A DNA stretch of 64,000 nucleotides from Lignipirellula cremea (lineage in GTDB: Bacteria; Planctomycetota; Planctomycetia; Pirellulales; Pirellulaceae). The stretch is from the NCBI RefSeq assembly GCF_007751035.1, contig NZ_CP036433.1, positions 434,001 through 498,000 on the forward strand, in the 5' to 3' direction. The number at the start of each line of letters is the position of its first letter. Position 1 is the first letter of the stretch. The notes under the pieces are model-generated. The model saw nothing but the letters and a program-made list of their open reading frames with translations, was not told the origin of the DNA and ran no database searches. The translations under genes and the position numbers were made by a program. Below are positions 26,939 through 35,432 of the stretch, piece after piece.

Positions 26939-27828
26939 CTCGATCACTCGCAATCGTCCCGCTGCTCCTGTTCGCCGCGCTGGTAATCGCGCCCTTCGCC
27001 CGCGCGGACGAGCCTGTCTTTTCCGGACCGCAGCCGGAGGAGAAACTGCCGCCGCTGAAACTCCAGGGCGTGCTGGGCGAAGAGGCCGGCAAGCAGATCG
27101 ACCCGCTCGCCCTGGCCGGCGACAAGTCGCTGCTGCTGATCTTTTTTCACCAGCGCACGCGGCCCGCCTTTGGGTTGACGAATGTGCTGATGAAGTACGC
27201 CCAGTCGCGGCGCCAGGACGGCCTGTTCGCGGCGGTCGGCTTCCTGGGCGAAGACCCGGCCGCCACGGAGAAATGGCTGCAGACGGTGCAGCGTCATCTG
27301 GTTCCCCAGGCCACTTACGCGATTGCTCCCGGCGGCGTCGAAGGGCCGGGCGCCTTTGGCCTCAACCGGAACGTGACGCTAACGGTGCTGCTGGCGAAAG
27401 ACGGCGTCACCACGGCCAGCTTCGCGCTGGTGCAACCCAGCCTGCCGGTCGACGGCCAGGCCATTCTCGACGCGATCGCCGCCAACCTGGGCGACGTACG
27501 GCCGGCAAAGATCGCCGACATCTCCCCCCAGCAACCGGCTGCCAGAAACGGGGCCCGACCCGCCGCACGGGCGGAAGATCGCCCGGGCATGTCGCCCGAT
27601 TTATTGCGGAGCCTGCTGCAGCCCGTCATCGACAAGAACGCCACGCCCGCCCAGGTCGACGCGGCCGCGGCCAAGGTCGAGGCAGCAATCGCGGAGAACC
27701 CGGCGCTCGGCCGGGAGATCCACCGCATCGCCACGACGATCGTCAACGCGGGCAAGCTCGCCAACTACGGCACGCCCCACGCCCAGGCGAAGATCAAAGC
27801 CTGGGCCGAGCAGCAGGCTCCCCGCTAA
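26935..27828 (+). CDS. exported thioredoxin-fold-like protein without active cysteines
   Basis: A 297-residue protein with a signal peptide (1-24, ending FARA) and a central domain at about 55-185 that looks like a redoxin fold: a strand KSLLLIFFHQ at the place where a CxxC loop would follow, a helix FGLTNVLMKYAQ, then FAAVGFLGED and NVTLTVLLAKDGVTTASFAL. The position of the usual CxxC reads HQRTRP, and the mature protein has no Cys, so thiol chemistry is ruled out. The C-terminal part (190-297) is Ala/Pro/Arg-rich, partly helical. It overlaps the upstream gene by 4 bp and precedes the DUF1549 gene by 39 bp. The fold assignment is tentative. Confidence 0.7.
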   Translation: MTRSLAIVPLLLFAALVIAPFARADEPVFSGPQPEEKLPPLKLQGVLGEEAGKQIDPLALAGDKSLLLIFFHQRTRPAFGLTNVLMKYAQSRRQDGLFAAVGFLGEDPAATEKWLQTVQRHLVPQATYAIAPGGVEGPGAFGLNRNVTLTVLLAKDGVTTASFALVQPSLPVDGQAILDAIAANLGDVRPAKIADISPQQPAARNGARPAARAEDRPGMSPDLLRSLLQPVIDKNATPAQVDAAAAKVEAAIAENPALGREIHRIATTIVNAGKLANYGTPHAQAKIKAWAEQQAPR

Positions 27829-27867
27829 CGTCCTTTTCTTTTCTCCCTCGTCCTGTCCGCGAACCTC

Positions 27868-29997
27868 ATGATTCCCCTCTTCCTCCTCACGCTGAGTCTC
27901 GCGGCCCCGCCGGGTTTTGCGGCCGACATTGAGCCGGTGCTGACCAGGGCGGGCTGCAATGCGGGAGCCTGCCATGGGGCGGCTGCTGGCCGCGGCGGTT
28001 TTCGGTTGTCGCTGTACGGCAGTCGGCCTGCCGATGACTACCATGCGATCGTGCGCGAACTGGCCGGCCGGCGCATCAACCTGGCGGCGCCGGAGCAGAG
28101 CTTGGTCGTCCGCAAACCGACGCTCGAACTGCAGCACGAAGGCGGCCTGCGGTTAGACGACCCGGGCCGCGATCTGCTGCTCGCCTGGATCGCCGCCGGC
28201 GCCCCGCTGGGCGAACCGCCGCACATCACCCAGTTGCGCGTGCAGCCGCCCCAGGCCTTGCTGGCGGTCGACACCCCGCTGGCGCTTCGAGTGTTTGCGA
28301 CATTCGCCCCGACAACAGGCGATTCGTCCGCCGCGGAGGAACGCGAAGTTACCCGCTGGGCGACCTTCACGCCGGCCGATCCCCAGGGGGTCGTCCTCCA
28401 GGGGAAGACTCCCGTCGTCATGGTCCGGCGGCCCGGACGTCACCTGGTCACGGTGCGTTATCTGCAGCACACGATCGCACTGGAGCTGTTGTCTCCGTGG
28501 GAGAAACAGGACGAGCCGCTGCCGGCGGTGCGGACCGGTTACCTCGACGACCTGGTCAACGAGCGTCTGGCGCAGATGAATCTGTCGCCATCGCCCGTGG
28601 CCGACGACGGCGTCTTCCTGCGCCGCGTCACATTGGACCTGACTGGCCGGCTGCCTGCCCCCGCAGAGACGCTCGCCTTTCTGGCCAGCAAGGCTTCCGA
28701 CAAACGGGAGGCGCTGGTCGATCGACTGCTGGCGTCGGAAGCGTTCACGGTCCACTGGACCCATCGTCTGGCCCGGCAGTTGCGGCTGCAGGTTCCCGCC
28801 GGCGATGCTGCGGCGGCGACCGTTTATTATCGCTGGCTGGAGCAGCAGGTGCGGACGGATGTCGGCTGGGATCGCATCGCCCGCTCCCTGGTCACGGCGG
28901 CCGGCGATACCCATACGATCGGACCGGCCACGTTCCATCGGAACAGCGCCGACGCGCGGGCGGAGGCCGAGCAGGTGAGCGAGACGTTGCTGGGGATGCG
29001 GCTGCGATGCGCGAACTGCCATGACCATCCGTTCGATCGCTGGACGCAGGACGATTATCACGGACTGGCGGCCGTCTTTGCCGACTTGCAGCGCGGCCGC
29101 GAGGTTCGCCCGGGCGCCCGGTCCGCCGTGATTCACCCGGCAACCGGCCAGCCGGCGCCGCCGCGGTTGCCGGGCAGCGCGGAACCGCTCGCAGCCGATG
29201 CATCAGGGCCGGAGCTGCGGGCCGAGTTCGCCCGCTGGCTGACGAGTGAGGCGAATCCGCGTTTTGCCGCCGCCCAGGTGAATCGCGTGTGGCAGGCCTG
29301 TTTCGGCCGCGGTCTGGTGGAGCCGGTCGACGATCTTCGCGTGGCGAATCCGGCGACCCATCCTGAATTGCTCGATCGGCTGTCGGCCGACTTTATCGCG
29401 GACGGCTATCGGTTGCGGCCGCTGCTCCGGCGGATCTGCACCTCGGCGACGTACGCCCGATCGGCGCAGCCGCTGTCGGGGAACCAGCACGATTCGCTCT
29501 ACTACTCGCATGCGGTCGAGCGACCCTTGGCGGCCGCCCAGCTGGCCGACGCCCTGGCTGATGTGACGGGCGCGGCTAACGTTTTCCCCGCGACCGGCAC
29601 GGACCGAGCCGGCGAACTGATCGACCCGGCCACGCCGTCGCTGATGCTTGACGCGCTCGGACGTTGCGAGATCGGCGCCTGTGAGACGACGTCCTCGACC
29701 GGCCCTTCCACCCGCGGGCTAGCGACGATGCTGCATCTGATCAACGGCCCCACGATCAACGAGAAACTCGCCTCACCAGCAGGCTGGCTGCAGCAGCAAC
29801 TGGCCGCCGGCGCCCCGGCCGAAACGCTCCTCGCCGATCTGTACCTGCGGGCCTTCTGCCGTCGTCCCACCATCAAAGAGAGGCGGTTCTGGCGACAGCA
29901 ACTGTCAGATTCTGACACCAGGGAAGAGCAGTCTTCCTTGCTGCAGGACATCGCCTGGAGCCTGCTCGTTTCCCGCGAATTCACCACGAACCATTAA
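27868..29997 (+). CDS. DUF1549/DUF1553 cytochrome-like protein
   Basis: A 709-residue exported protein. The signal peptide (1-18) is followed by a heme-type motif with wide spacing, C30-NAGA-C35-H36, instead of CxxCH. A beta-rich segment (about 110-215) may be Ig-like. DUF1549 (about 225-420) shows VNERLAQMNLSPS, LRRVTLDLTGRLP, RLLASEAFTVHWTHRLAR and a second possible motif, CANCHDHPFDRW, a canonical CxxCH. DUF1553 (about 450-700) shows FARWLTSEANPRFAAAQVNRVWQ, FGRGLVEPVDDLR and YLRAFCRRPTIKER. Such proteins normally precede DUF1501 proteins, as here (61-bp gap). Substrate and redox partner are unknown. Confidence 0.93.
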   Translation: MIPLFLLTLSLAAPPGFAADIEPVLTRAGCNAGACHGAAAGRGGFRLSLYGSRPADDYHAIVRELAGRRINLAAPEQSLVVRKPTLELQHEGGLRLDDPGRDLLLAWIAAGAPLGEPPHITQLRVQPPQALLAVDTPLALRVFATFAPTTGDSSAAEEREVTRWATFTPADPQGVVLQGKTPVVMVRRPGRHLVTVRYLQHTIALELLSPWEKQDEPLPAVRTGYLDDLVNERLAQMNLSPSPVADDGVFLRRVTLDLTGRLPAPAETLAFLASKASDKREALVDRLLASEAFTVHWTHRLARQLRLQVPAGDAAAATVYYRWLEQQVRTDVGWDRIARSLVTAAGDTHTIGPATFHRNSADARAEAEQVSETLLGMRLRCANCHDHPFDRWTQDDYHGLAAVFADLQRGREVRPGARSAVIHPATGQPAPPRLPGSAEPLAADASGPELRAEFARWLTSEANPRFAAAQVNRVWQACFGRGLVEPVDDLRVANPATHPELLDRLSADFIADGYRLRPLLRRICTSATYARSAQPLSGNQHDSLYYSHAVERPLAAAQLADALADVTGAANVFPATGTDRAGELIDPATPSLMLDALGRCEIGACETTSSTGPSTRGLATMLHLINGPTINEKLASPAGWLQQQLAAGAPAETLLADLYLRAFCRRPTIKERRFWRQQLSDSDTREEQSSLLQDIAWSLLVSREFTTNH

Positions 29998-30058
29998 GCT
30001 GAACGCTGCGGGGCCAGGCTTGCCTTTCTCCTCGCCGAGTCAATTGAAGGACGCACCG

Positions 30059-31420
30059 ATGATCCCATCGCGAACCTCCCGCCCGATCAGCCGACGTCGA
30101 GCGTTCCAGTCGGCCGCTGCGCTGGCGGCGGCCGGACTAGCCACTGGCGGTCCGAGTGACCTGTTCCTGCCACTGCTGCCGCGGGAAAAAAGTGCGACTG
30201 CGGCCGGCCATGCTTCGCCGGGGAAGGCCAGGCGGTGCGTGCTTGTCTGGCTGGACGGCGGGCCGAGCCATCTGGAAACGTTTGATCCCAAACCCAAGGC
30301 GCCGGCCGAAGTCCGTGGTCCGCTGGGCACGATCGCCACACGTATCCCAGGCGTGCGGCTGGGCGAATGCGTGCCGGGCGTTGCCTCGCGACTGGACGAC
30401 TTCGCCCTGATCCGCTCAATGACCTCGCCGCTGGGCGAGCATAATTTTGGCGCCCATTATCTGCTGAGCGGATACCGGCCGACGCCGGCGCTGGAGTACC
30501 CGGCGTTCTCGACGGCGGCGGCGCAGCTTTCGTCCCTCGCCAGCGATCTGCCGGCGCATATCGGGGCGCCCGATTACCGGGTGGGCGGCGGCGGTTTCTC
30601 GGGGGCTGGTTATCTTCCTTCGACCGCACGTCCTTTCGGCCTGGGCGCGGATCCGGCCAGGCCCGGTTTTTCCGTCCGCGATTTGAACCCGCCCGGCGGG
30701 CTCACCCTGGATCGCATTGCTCGCCGTCGCGAGTTTGCCGCCGAGGTGGAACGGATGAGCCAGGACTCGGGCATCCCGGCGGGCGATGCGCCGTTGGAGC
30801 AGGCGTTTCGACTGCTGGCTTCTCCGGCGGCGATCCAGGCGTTTTCGCTGGAACGGGAACCGCCTGCGGTGCGGGAGCGTTACGGCCGCAACACGGTCGG
30901 TCAGTGCTGTCTGCTGGCCCGGCGGCTGCTGGAACAGGGGGCGCCTTTTGTGACCGTGAATCATCGCGGCTGGGATACGCACGAGGATCTGGCCACACGC
31001 TTGAAAGACGGATACAAGGGCGCCCGGGTTCCGGTCGGCCTGGCGCCTTCGCTGGATCGGGCGCTGTCGGCTTTGGTGGATGATCTGAAAGACCGCGGCC
31101 TGCTGGAAGAAACGCTGGTCGTGGTGATGGGCGAGTTCGGCCGCACGCCGAAGCTGAACCTGCGCGGCGGCCGCGATCACTGGCCGCGGGTGTTTAGCGC
31201 CGCGGTGGCCGGCGGCGGCGTGCGCGGCGGGCAGGTGATCGGGGCGAGCGACCGCACAGGCGAAAGCCCGCAGGATCGGCCCGTCACGCCGGCCGATCTG
31301 GTCTGCACGTTGTACACGCTGCTGGGCATCGACCTTGGCCACACGTTCACCACCGCTGACGGCCGGCCGGTTGGTATCGCGCCGTCCGACGGGAAGGTTG
31401 TGCAGGAGTTGATCGGATGA
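30059..31420 (+). CDS. Tat-exported DUF1501 protein
   Basis: A 453-residue DUF1501 protein of the alkaline phosphatase-like superfamily. The N-terminus has a twin-arginine-type signal (SRRRAFQSAAALAAAG). Typical features: CVLVWLDGGPSHLETFDPKP, FALIRSMTSPLGEHNFGAHYLLSGY, QCCLLARRLLEQGAPFVTVNHRGWDTHED, LVVVMGEFGRTPKLN, GRDHWPRVFSAAVAGGGVRGGQ and a C-terminal TPADLVCTLYTLLGID. The Asp/His pattern suggests a metal site, but the reaction of this family is not known. The ATG at 30059 (GAAGGA upstream) is preferred to an earlier in-frame start at 30020, since the Tat signal begins there. It follows its DUF1549/1553 partner and overlaps the WD40 gene by 4 bp. Confidence 0.93.
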   Translation: MIPSRTSRPISRRRAFQSAAALAAAGLATGGPSDLFLPLLPREKSATAAGHASPGKARRCVLVWLDGGPSHLETFDPKPKAPAEVRGPLGTIATRIPGVRLGECVPGVASRLDDFALIRSMTSPLGEHNFGAHYLLSGYRPTPALEYPAFSTAAAQLSSLASDLPAHIGAPDYRVGGGGFSGAGYLPSTARPFGLGADPARPGFSVRDLNPPGGLTLDRIARRREFAAEVERMSQDSGIPAGDAPLEQAFRLLASPAAIQAFSLEREPPAVRERYGRNTVGQCCLLARRLLEQGAPFVTVNHRGWDTHEDLATRLKDGYKGARVPVGLAPSLDRALSALVDDLKDRGLLEETLVVVMGEFGRTPKLNLRGGRDHWPRVFSAAVAGGGVRGGQVIGASDRTGESPQDRPVTPADLVCTLYTLLGIDLGHTFTTADGRPVGIAPSDGKVVQELIG

Positions 31421-32376
31421 CGCTGCTGTTCCGCTTCGCCAGCTTCTTGCTGCTCACTGCCATTGCCAGGACGGCCGTCGCCCAGCCGCCCGTTACCGCG
31501 CTGGCGGTGACGCCCGACGCGAACCGCCTGCTGGCCGCGTCGTCGGCGGGCGTGTGGGAGCATCGCCTGGCCGATCTTGTTCGGCTGCGAGAGATCCGGC
31601 TGCCGTTGCCGCGCGTGTCACAGCTCACCTTCTCCCCTGCCGGCGACCGCGTGGCATTTGTGGGCGGCGTACCGGGAGAAGAGGGGAGCATCGCCGTGCT
31701 CTCCTGGCCAGACGCGAAACTGCTGGCGACGCATGCTGGCGGCGAGGACTGGCTCACCGCGGTCGCCTGGGATTCGTCGGGACGAACGCTGCTGGTCGGC
31801 GGTCACGACGGCGTCTGTCAGTTGCTCAGCCTGGAGGAAAACGGGAGCAGGCTGCAGCCGACGCGTCGCTGGGACGCCCATCCCCAGGGCGTTACGGGCG
31901 CGAGCTTCTTGCCCGGAGATGAACAACTGGCGACCTGCGGCGTCGACGGCGTGCTGCGCGTCTGGCAGGCGGACACGGGCGAGGCGGTGCGGGGCTTGAA
32001 CAACCACCAGGGGCCGATACACGCGATGGCCCTGCGGCCGGGCGCCGGTCGGTTGCCGCTGGTGACGACGGTGGGAGCGGATCGCACGGTGCGGTTCTGG
32101 CAGCCGACCATTGGCCGGATGGTGCGCTTTGCCCGGCTGTCCTGGCGACCGCAGGCGGTTGTCTGGTCGCCCGACGGGAAGCTCGCGATCGTTGCCGGCG
32201 AAGACGGCCGTCTGGCCTTTGTCGATCCAGAAACAGCCGCCGTCGTGGCGGAAGCACGGACGTCGGTCCGCTGGATCTACTGCCTGGCCTGCGGTTCGGC
32301 TCCAGATGCGGGCGACATCGTGCAGGCAGGCGGCGAGCAGGGCCGGCTCGTCTCCCAGGCTGTCGCGGCGGAGTGA
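31417..32376 (+). CDS. exported WD40-repeat protein
   Basis: A 319-residue protein with a signal peptide (1-22, ending AVAQ) and WD40-type repeats that should form one beta-propeller: LAVTPDANRLLAASSAGVWEH, LTFSPAGDRVAFVGG, AVAWDSSGRTLLVGGHDGVCQ, ASFLPGDEQLATCGVDGVLRVWQ, MALRPGAGRLPLVTTVGADRTVRFWQ and VVWSPDGKLAIVAGEDG. Start and stop of the preceding DUF1501 gene overlap by 4 bp (ATGA), so the two are translationally coupled. It closes the seven-gene unit that begins with the ECF sigma factor at 25467. WD40 propellers act as protein-binding platforms; the partner is unknown. The convergent DinB-like gene ends 17 bp downstream. Confidence 0.9.
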   Translation: MTLLFRFASFLLLTAIARTAVAQPPVTALAVTPDANRLLAASSAGVWEHRLADLVRLREIRLPLPRVSQLTFSPAGDRVAFVGGVPGEEGSIAVLSWPDAKLLATHAGGEDWLTAVAWDSSGRTLLVGGHDGVCQLLSLEENGSRLQPTRRWDAHPQGVTGASFLPGDEQLATCGVDGVLRVWQADTGEAVRGLNNHQGPIHAMALRPGAGRLPLVTTVGADRTVRFWQPTIGRMVRFARLSWRPQAVVWSPDGKLAIVAGEDGRLAFVDPETAAVVAEARTSVRWIYCLACGSAPDAGDIVQAGGEQGRLVSQAVAAE

Positions 32377-32393
32377 TCCGGTCGAGTGGCTTT

Positions 32394-32882
32394 TCAAGCG
32401 TCGTAGACCGGTGTGAGCTCGACGCCGTTCATTCGCAGGTAGACCGACAGGATGCCGCGATGATGGACGGAATGGTTTAGCACCCAGGTGCGCAGGCAGG
32501 CGCCTTTGGGCATGGTGAAGAGGGTTTGTCCGCCCATTTTCATGGACCAGGGTTCGGCCATCTGGGCGTCGGTGGCGGCCGCGATGGCGGCGCGGGCTTG
32601 GATCACGTTGGCGTCGAACGCGGCCACGATGGCGGCCGGATCGGCGAGCGACGGCGTTTCATACCGGGGGCCGTCGACCGGGGCGATGTCGAATTCGTCC
32701 TCTTCCAGGATCCCTTTGCTCCAGCCGACAATTTCCGACAGATGATTGGCGTTCCAGCCGATCGTGCGCAGCGACTCGCCTGGCTTCCAGTCCAGCGACG
32801 TCTGGGGGACGGCCGCCAGCACCTTCCGGGTGCGGGCCATTTCATCATCGAATTCCGGCAGAATCCCTGCGGCAATCGTCAT
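32394..32882 (-). CDS. DinB-family putative metal-dependent protein
   Basis: A 162-residue four-helix-bundle protein of the DinB/YfiT superfamily. The metal-binding His triad is visible: NHLSEIVGW in helix 2, and SVHHRGILSVYLRMNGV in helix 4 providing the HxxxH-type pair. Members include thiol-dependent transferases (bacillithiol, mycothiol), but many planctomycete copies are uncharacterised, so no reaction is given. An AAAGGA site precedes the ATG at 32882. It is divergent from the TetR efflux operon and convergent with the WD40 gene, and seems to be a single-gene unit. Confidence 0.88.
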   Translation of the reverse strand: MTIAAGILPEFDDEMARTRKVLAAVPQTSLDWKPGESLRTIGWNANHLSEIVGWSKGILEEDEFDIAPVDGPRYETPSLADPAAIVAAFDANVIQARAAIAAATDAQMAEPWSMKMGGQTLFTMPKGACLRTWVLNHSVHHRGILSVYLRMNGVELTPVYDA

Positions 32883-33105
32883 CGTGCAAGTCCTTTTACG
32901 AGGTGAATACGTGGCCAGATGGACGCCCCCTCACGCGGCGGCGTCCGCTTCGGTGTAAACAGGAAAGGGTTTCGGAACGCTGCTTGCAGAACACTGCTGA
33001 CGTCCCTGTCGCGGTATTTTACCGTCGCCCTTCACATCGCGCAAGCACGTGGCGGGGGCGGGTCGCTGCGATCGTCGGGCGCGCCATCCGGGCGAAAAAT
33101 CTCTG

Positions 33106-33134
33106 TTGACCGGCTTCCAGGAAACCGATAGAAT
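33106..33134 (+). promoter_or_regulatory. sigma70-type promoter of the TetR-RND operon
   Basis: TTGACC (33106-33111) and TAGAAT (33129-33134) are separated by exactly 17 bp, close to the housekeeping consensus. Transcription would begin near 33141, about 80 bp before the TetR start codon and immediately upstream of the first palindromic operator, a layout expected for autorepression. Confidence 0.7.
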
Positions 33135-33147
33135 TAAGCAAATTCGG

Positions 33148-33161
33148 ACGGACAAGTCCGT
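33148..33161. promoter_or_regulatory. palindromic operator 1, ACGGAC-AA-GTCCGT
   Basis: Six-base arms ACGGAC/GTCCGT around AA lie just downstream of the predicted transcription start. The same arms recur in operator 2, centre-to-centre distance 35 bp. The shared half-site upstream of a tetR-type gene suggests that the encoded repressor binds here (inference). Confidence 0.75.
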
Positions 33162-33181
33162 TTTTTAATGATCAAAAAAAG

Positions 33182-33197
33182 AACGGACGCGTCCGTT
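33182..33197. promoter_or_regulatory. palindromic operator 2, AACGGACGCGTCCGTT
   Basis: A perfect 16-bp palindrome with the same ACGGAC/GTCCGT half-sites as operator 1, placed 25 bp before the TetR start codon. The second dyad with an identical half-site makes a chance hairpin unlikely. Binding by the TetR-family protein encoded next to it is the natural reading. Confidence 0.78.
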
Positions 33198-33222
33198 TTC
33201 AAGAGGGGGCTGAAACTGACCC

Positions 33223-33912
33223 ATGAACGACTCCAAACGCTCGGCGAACGCCCAGAAACGGAGCAAGGCCATCCTGCAGCATGCGCTGAAAGTCTTTGCC
33301 AAAGAAGGTTTTCATGGCGCCGATGTGCAGGTGATCGCGGATCTGGCAAAGGTCGGCAAGGGAACCGTTTATCGGCATTTTGGCAACAAGGAAGAGCTCT
33401 TCCTGGCCACCGGCAAGTACTGCGTGGAACGGCTGGGCGCCTATATTCGCCAGACCATCGGCGACGACGCGGACGCGATCGCCATGATTCAGGAGCATGG
33501 ATCGGGCGAAGTCCTGCGGCGGATCGCCATCGCGTTTGCGGAATTTTACGAGAAGCATCCGGAAACGGTGGAGCTGATGATCCAGGAGCGGGCCGTCTTC
33601 CGGGAATCGGTCTTCCCCACCCATCTGATGTATCGGGCCGAAACACGGGCTGGCCTCGATGAATTCATCGGAGCCGCTGTCGCCAGCGGCGAGTTCCGGG
33701 CGCTCGACGCCAAGGCAGTGACCGACACGTTCGCTGATCTGCTCTTTGGGGCGGTCGTTAACGGTTGTCTGGAAGGGAAGCGGAGAAAGCTGGTTGAACG
33801 GGTCGCAGCGGCGATCGACATTTTCCTCAGCGGCCTGCTGGCAAAGCCGGCCCCTGTGCCTGCCTCTTTGCCGGACACAAGCCTGTCAAACGAAAACGGG
33901 GACCAGGAATGA
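33223..33912 (+). CDS. TetR/AcrR-family transcriptional repressor
   Basis: A 229-residue regulator. The N-terminal helix-turn-helix is at about 12-60: AILQHALKVFAKEGFHGADV, then QVIADLAKVGKGTVYRHFGNKEELF, a textbook TetR signature. The remainder (65-215) is an all-helical ligand-binding and dimerisation domain (RRIAIAFAEFYEKHPETVELMIQERAVF). Its own promoter region carries two matching palindromes, so it probably represses itself and the efflux genes; its stop overlaps the adaptor's ATG by 4 bp. The inducing ligand is unknown but is likely an efflux substrate. Confidence 0.93.
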   Translation: MNDSKRSANAQKRSKAILQHALKVFAKEGFHGADVQVIADLAKVGKGTVYRHFGNKEELFLATGKYCVERLGAYIRQTIGDDADAIAMIQEHGSGEVLRRIAIAFAEFYEKHPETVELMIQERAVFRESVFPTHLMYRAETRAGLDEFIGAAVASGEFRALDAKAVTDTFADLLFGAVVNGCLEGKRRKLVERVAAAIDIFLSGLLAKPAPVPASLPDTSLSNENGDQE

Positions 33913-35336
33913 TGACGAAATCGCCTCTCCAGAGCCTTGCTCGCACCTGGGCCGTACGGGTCGGAGTCGTGCTGGCGTTAGCCGCGGCCGGCGGCGGTGC
34001 GTGGCTGGCCTTTTCGGCGCCGTCGTCTGCTTCGATCAGCGATCGGAAGGAGGCGGCGCAGCCCAAACCGCATCCGCCGCAACCGGTCCGCGCCATTCGG
34101 GCCCAGCAGCAGGCGATCCAGGCCTGGATCTTCGCTGAAGGAACGGCGCGTTCCGTCAACCGGCAGTACCTCACCTTCGACCGGGCTGGTCGCGTGGTCT
34201 ATGTCAAACCGGGAGCCGACGGCGGCGACCTCCGCGCGGGAGAGACCGTTCGCCAGGGCGATCTGCTGGCCCGCCTGGACCGACGCCAGTACGAGGCCGA
34301 GATTGAATCGGCCGCCGCCGCCGTGGAAGAAGCAAGGTCCCAGCGGGCCGTGGCCGACAGCGACATCCGCCAGGCCGACACCCAGTACGAACTGGCGGCC
34401 GCCAAATTCCGACGCATAGAAAAGCTGACAAAGACCCGCGCCACCAGCCAGGCGGAGTTCGAGGAAGCAGAAGCCGAAATGCAAAACGCCGACGCCGGGA
34501 AGGACGCCGCCCGAGCGAAAGTCCAGGCGCTGGAAGCCGGCATCGCCTCCGCCGAAGCCAGACTGCGGCAGTCCCAGTTGGCGCTGGAAGAGACTGAGAT
34601 CACGTCGCCCATCGATGGCGTCCTGGCGTACCTGAACATCAAAGAAGGCTTTTACTTTACGCAGACCAATATCCGCACGACGAGCGAATCCGACGCCCTG
34701 CAGACGTTGCCGATCGTGGTGATCGACCCGACCGAATATGAAATCACCGTCGACATCCCTTCCTACGAAGCCCACCAGCTGCAGCCTGGCCAGGAGGTGC
34801 TGCTCATCCCCGGCGGGCTGTCCGCGACCTCGGCGGTCTCGCAGGAAGTCGCCAGCGACACCGCCCGATCTTTCCAGGCCGAACCGCCCTGGAAAGCCAA
34901 AGGGAGCGTGTTCTCGATCAATCCGGCGGTGAATCCGGGCGGCCGCAGCGTGCAGCTGAAGATCCGCACCACGCTGGGCGCCGACGAGGTGCGCGACGGC
35001 ATGTTTGTCGCCTGCTGGATCAAGGTCGAAGAGAAAGCAGACGCGGTGGCGGCGCCGTTCGATGCGTTCCTGTTTGAAGAGAATCGTCCTTATGTGTTTG
35101 TCATCGACAGTGACGAAGGCGCCCCCGACCGCGGCAAGGTGCGACGCGTGCCGATCCGCATGGGCATCGAAAGCCTGAACGCACGCGAGATCGCCTCGGG
35201 CGTTGCGCCTAACGAGCTGCTGGTGACCGACGGCCGCTATCGTCTGGTCGACCAGGCCCACGTGCGGATCACCAACGCCGACGAACTGCCCCCGCCCCGC
35301 CCTGTCGTCGTCAGCACGGCCAACCGACCGCAATAA
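33909..35336 (+). CDS. RND periplasmic adaptor of the TetR-controlled efflux system
   Basis: A 475-residue membrane fusion protein. An N-terminal anchor helix (about 14-36, no lipobox) is followed by the first lipoyl half (YVKPGADGGDLRAGETVRQGDLLARLD), a long alpha-hairpin at about 130-225 (AAAAVEEARSQRAVADSDIR; KTRATSQAEFEEAEAEMQNA), the second lipoyl half (EITSPIDGVLAYLNIKEGFY) and beta-barrel domains. It couples the inner-membrane pump 96 bp downstream to an outer-membrane channel that is not in the window. It is translationally coupled to tetR through a 4-bp overlap. Confidence 0.92.
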   Translation: MMTKSPLQSLARTWAVRVGVVLALAAAGGGAWLAFSAPSSASISDRKEAAQPKPHPPQPVRAIRAQQQAIQAWIFAEGTARSVNRQYLTFDRAGRVVYVKPGADGGDLRAGETVRQGDLLARLDRRQYEAEIESAAAAVEEARSQRAVADSDIRQADTQYELAAAKFRRIEKLTKTRATSQAEFEEAEAEMQNADAGKDAARAKVQALEAGIASAEARLRQSQLALEETEITSPIDGVLAYLNIKEGFYFTQTNIRTTSESDALQTLPIVVIDPTEYEITVDIPSYEAHQLQPGQEVLLIPGGLSATSAVSQEVASDTARSFQAEPPWKAKGSVFSINPAVNPGGRSVQLKIRTTLGADEVRDGMFVACWIKVEEKADAVAAPFDAFLFEENRPYVFVIDSDEGAPDRGKVRRVPIRMGIESLNAREIASGVAPNELLVTDGRYRLVDQAHVRITNADELPPPRPVVVSTANRPQ

Positions 35337-35432
35337 GCAGACGTCCGGGGGTTCGCGCAGGCGGCCGTCCTGCGGCAGGAACCGCCACGGACACGGAAGT
35401 CTTTGTTCTTGGGCTCGACGCAGCGTGACTTT

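Larger units (their letters stand above)
32883..33222. other. divergent intergenic region upstream of TetR operon
   Basis: A 340-bp gap between the DinB-like gene and the TetR gene. The right third holds a clear sigma70-type promoter and two palindromic operators, listed separately. The left 220 bp shows no gene and no obvious structure. Confidence 0.6.
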
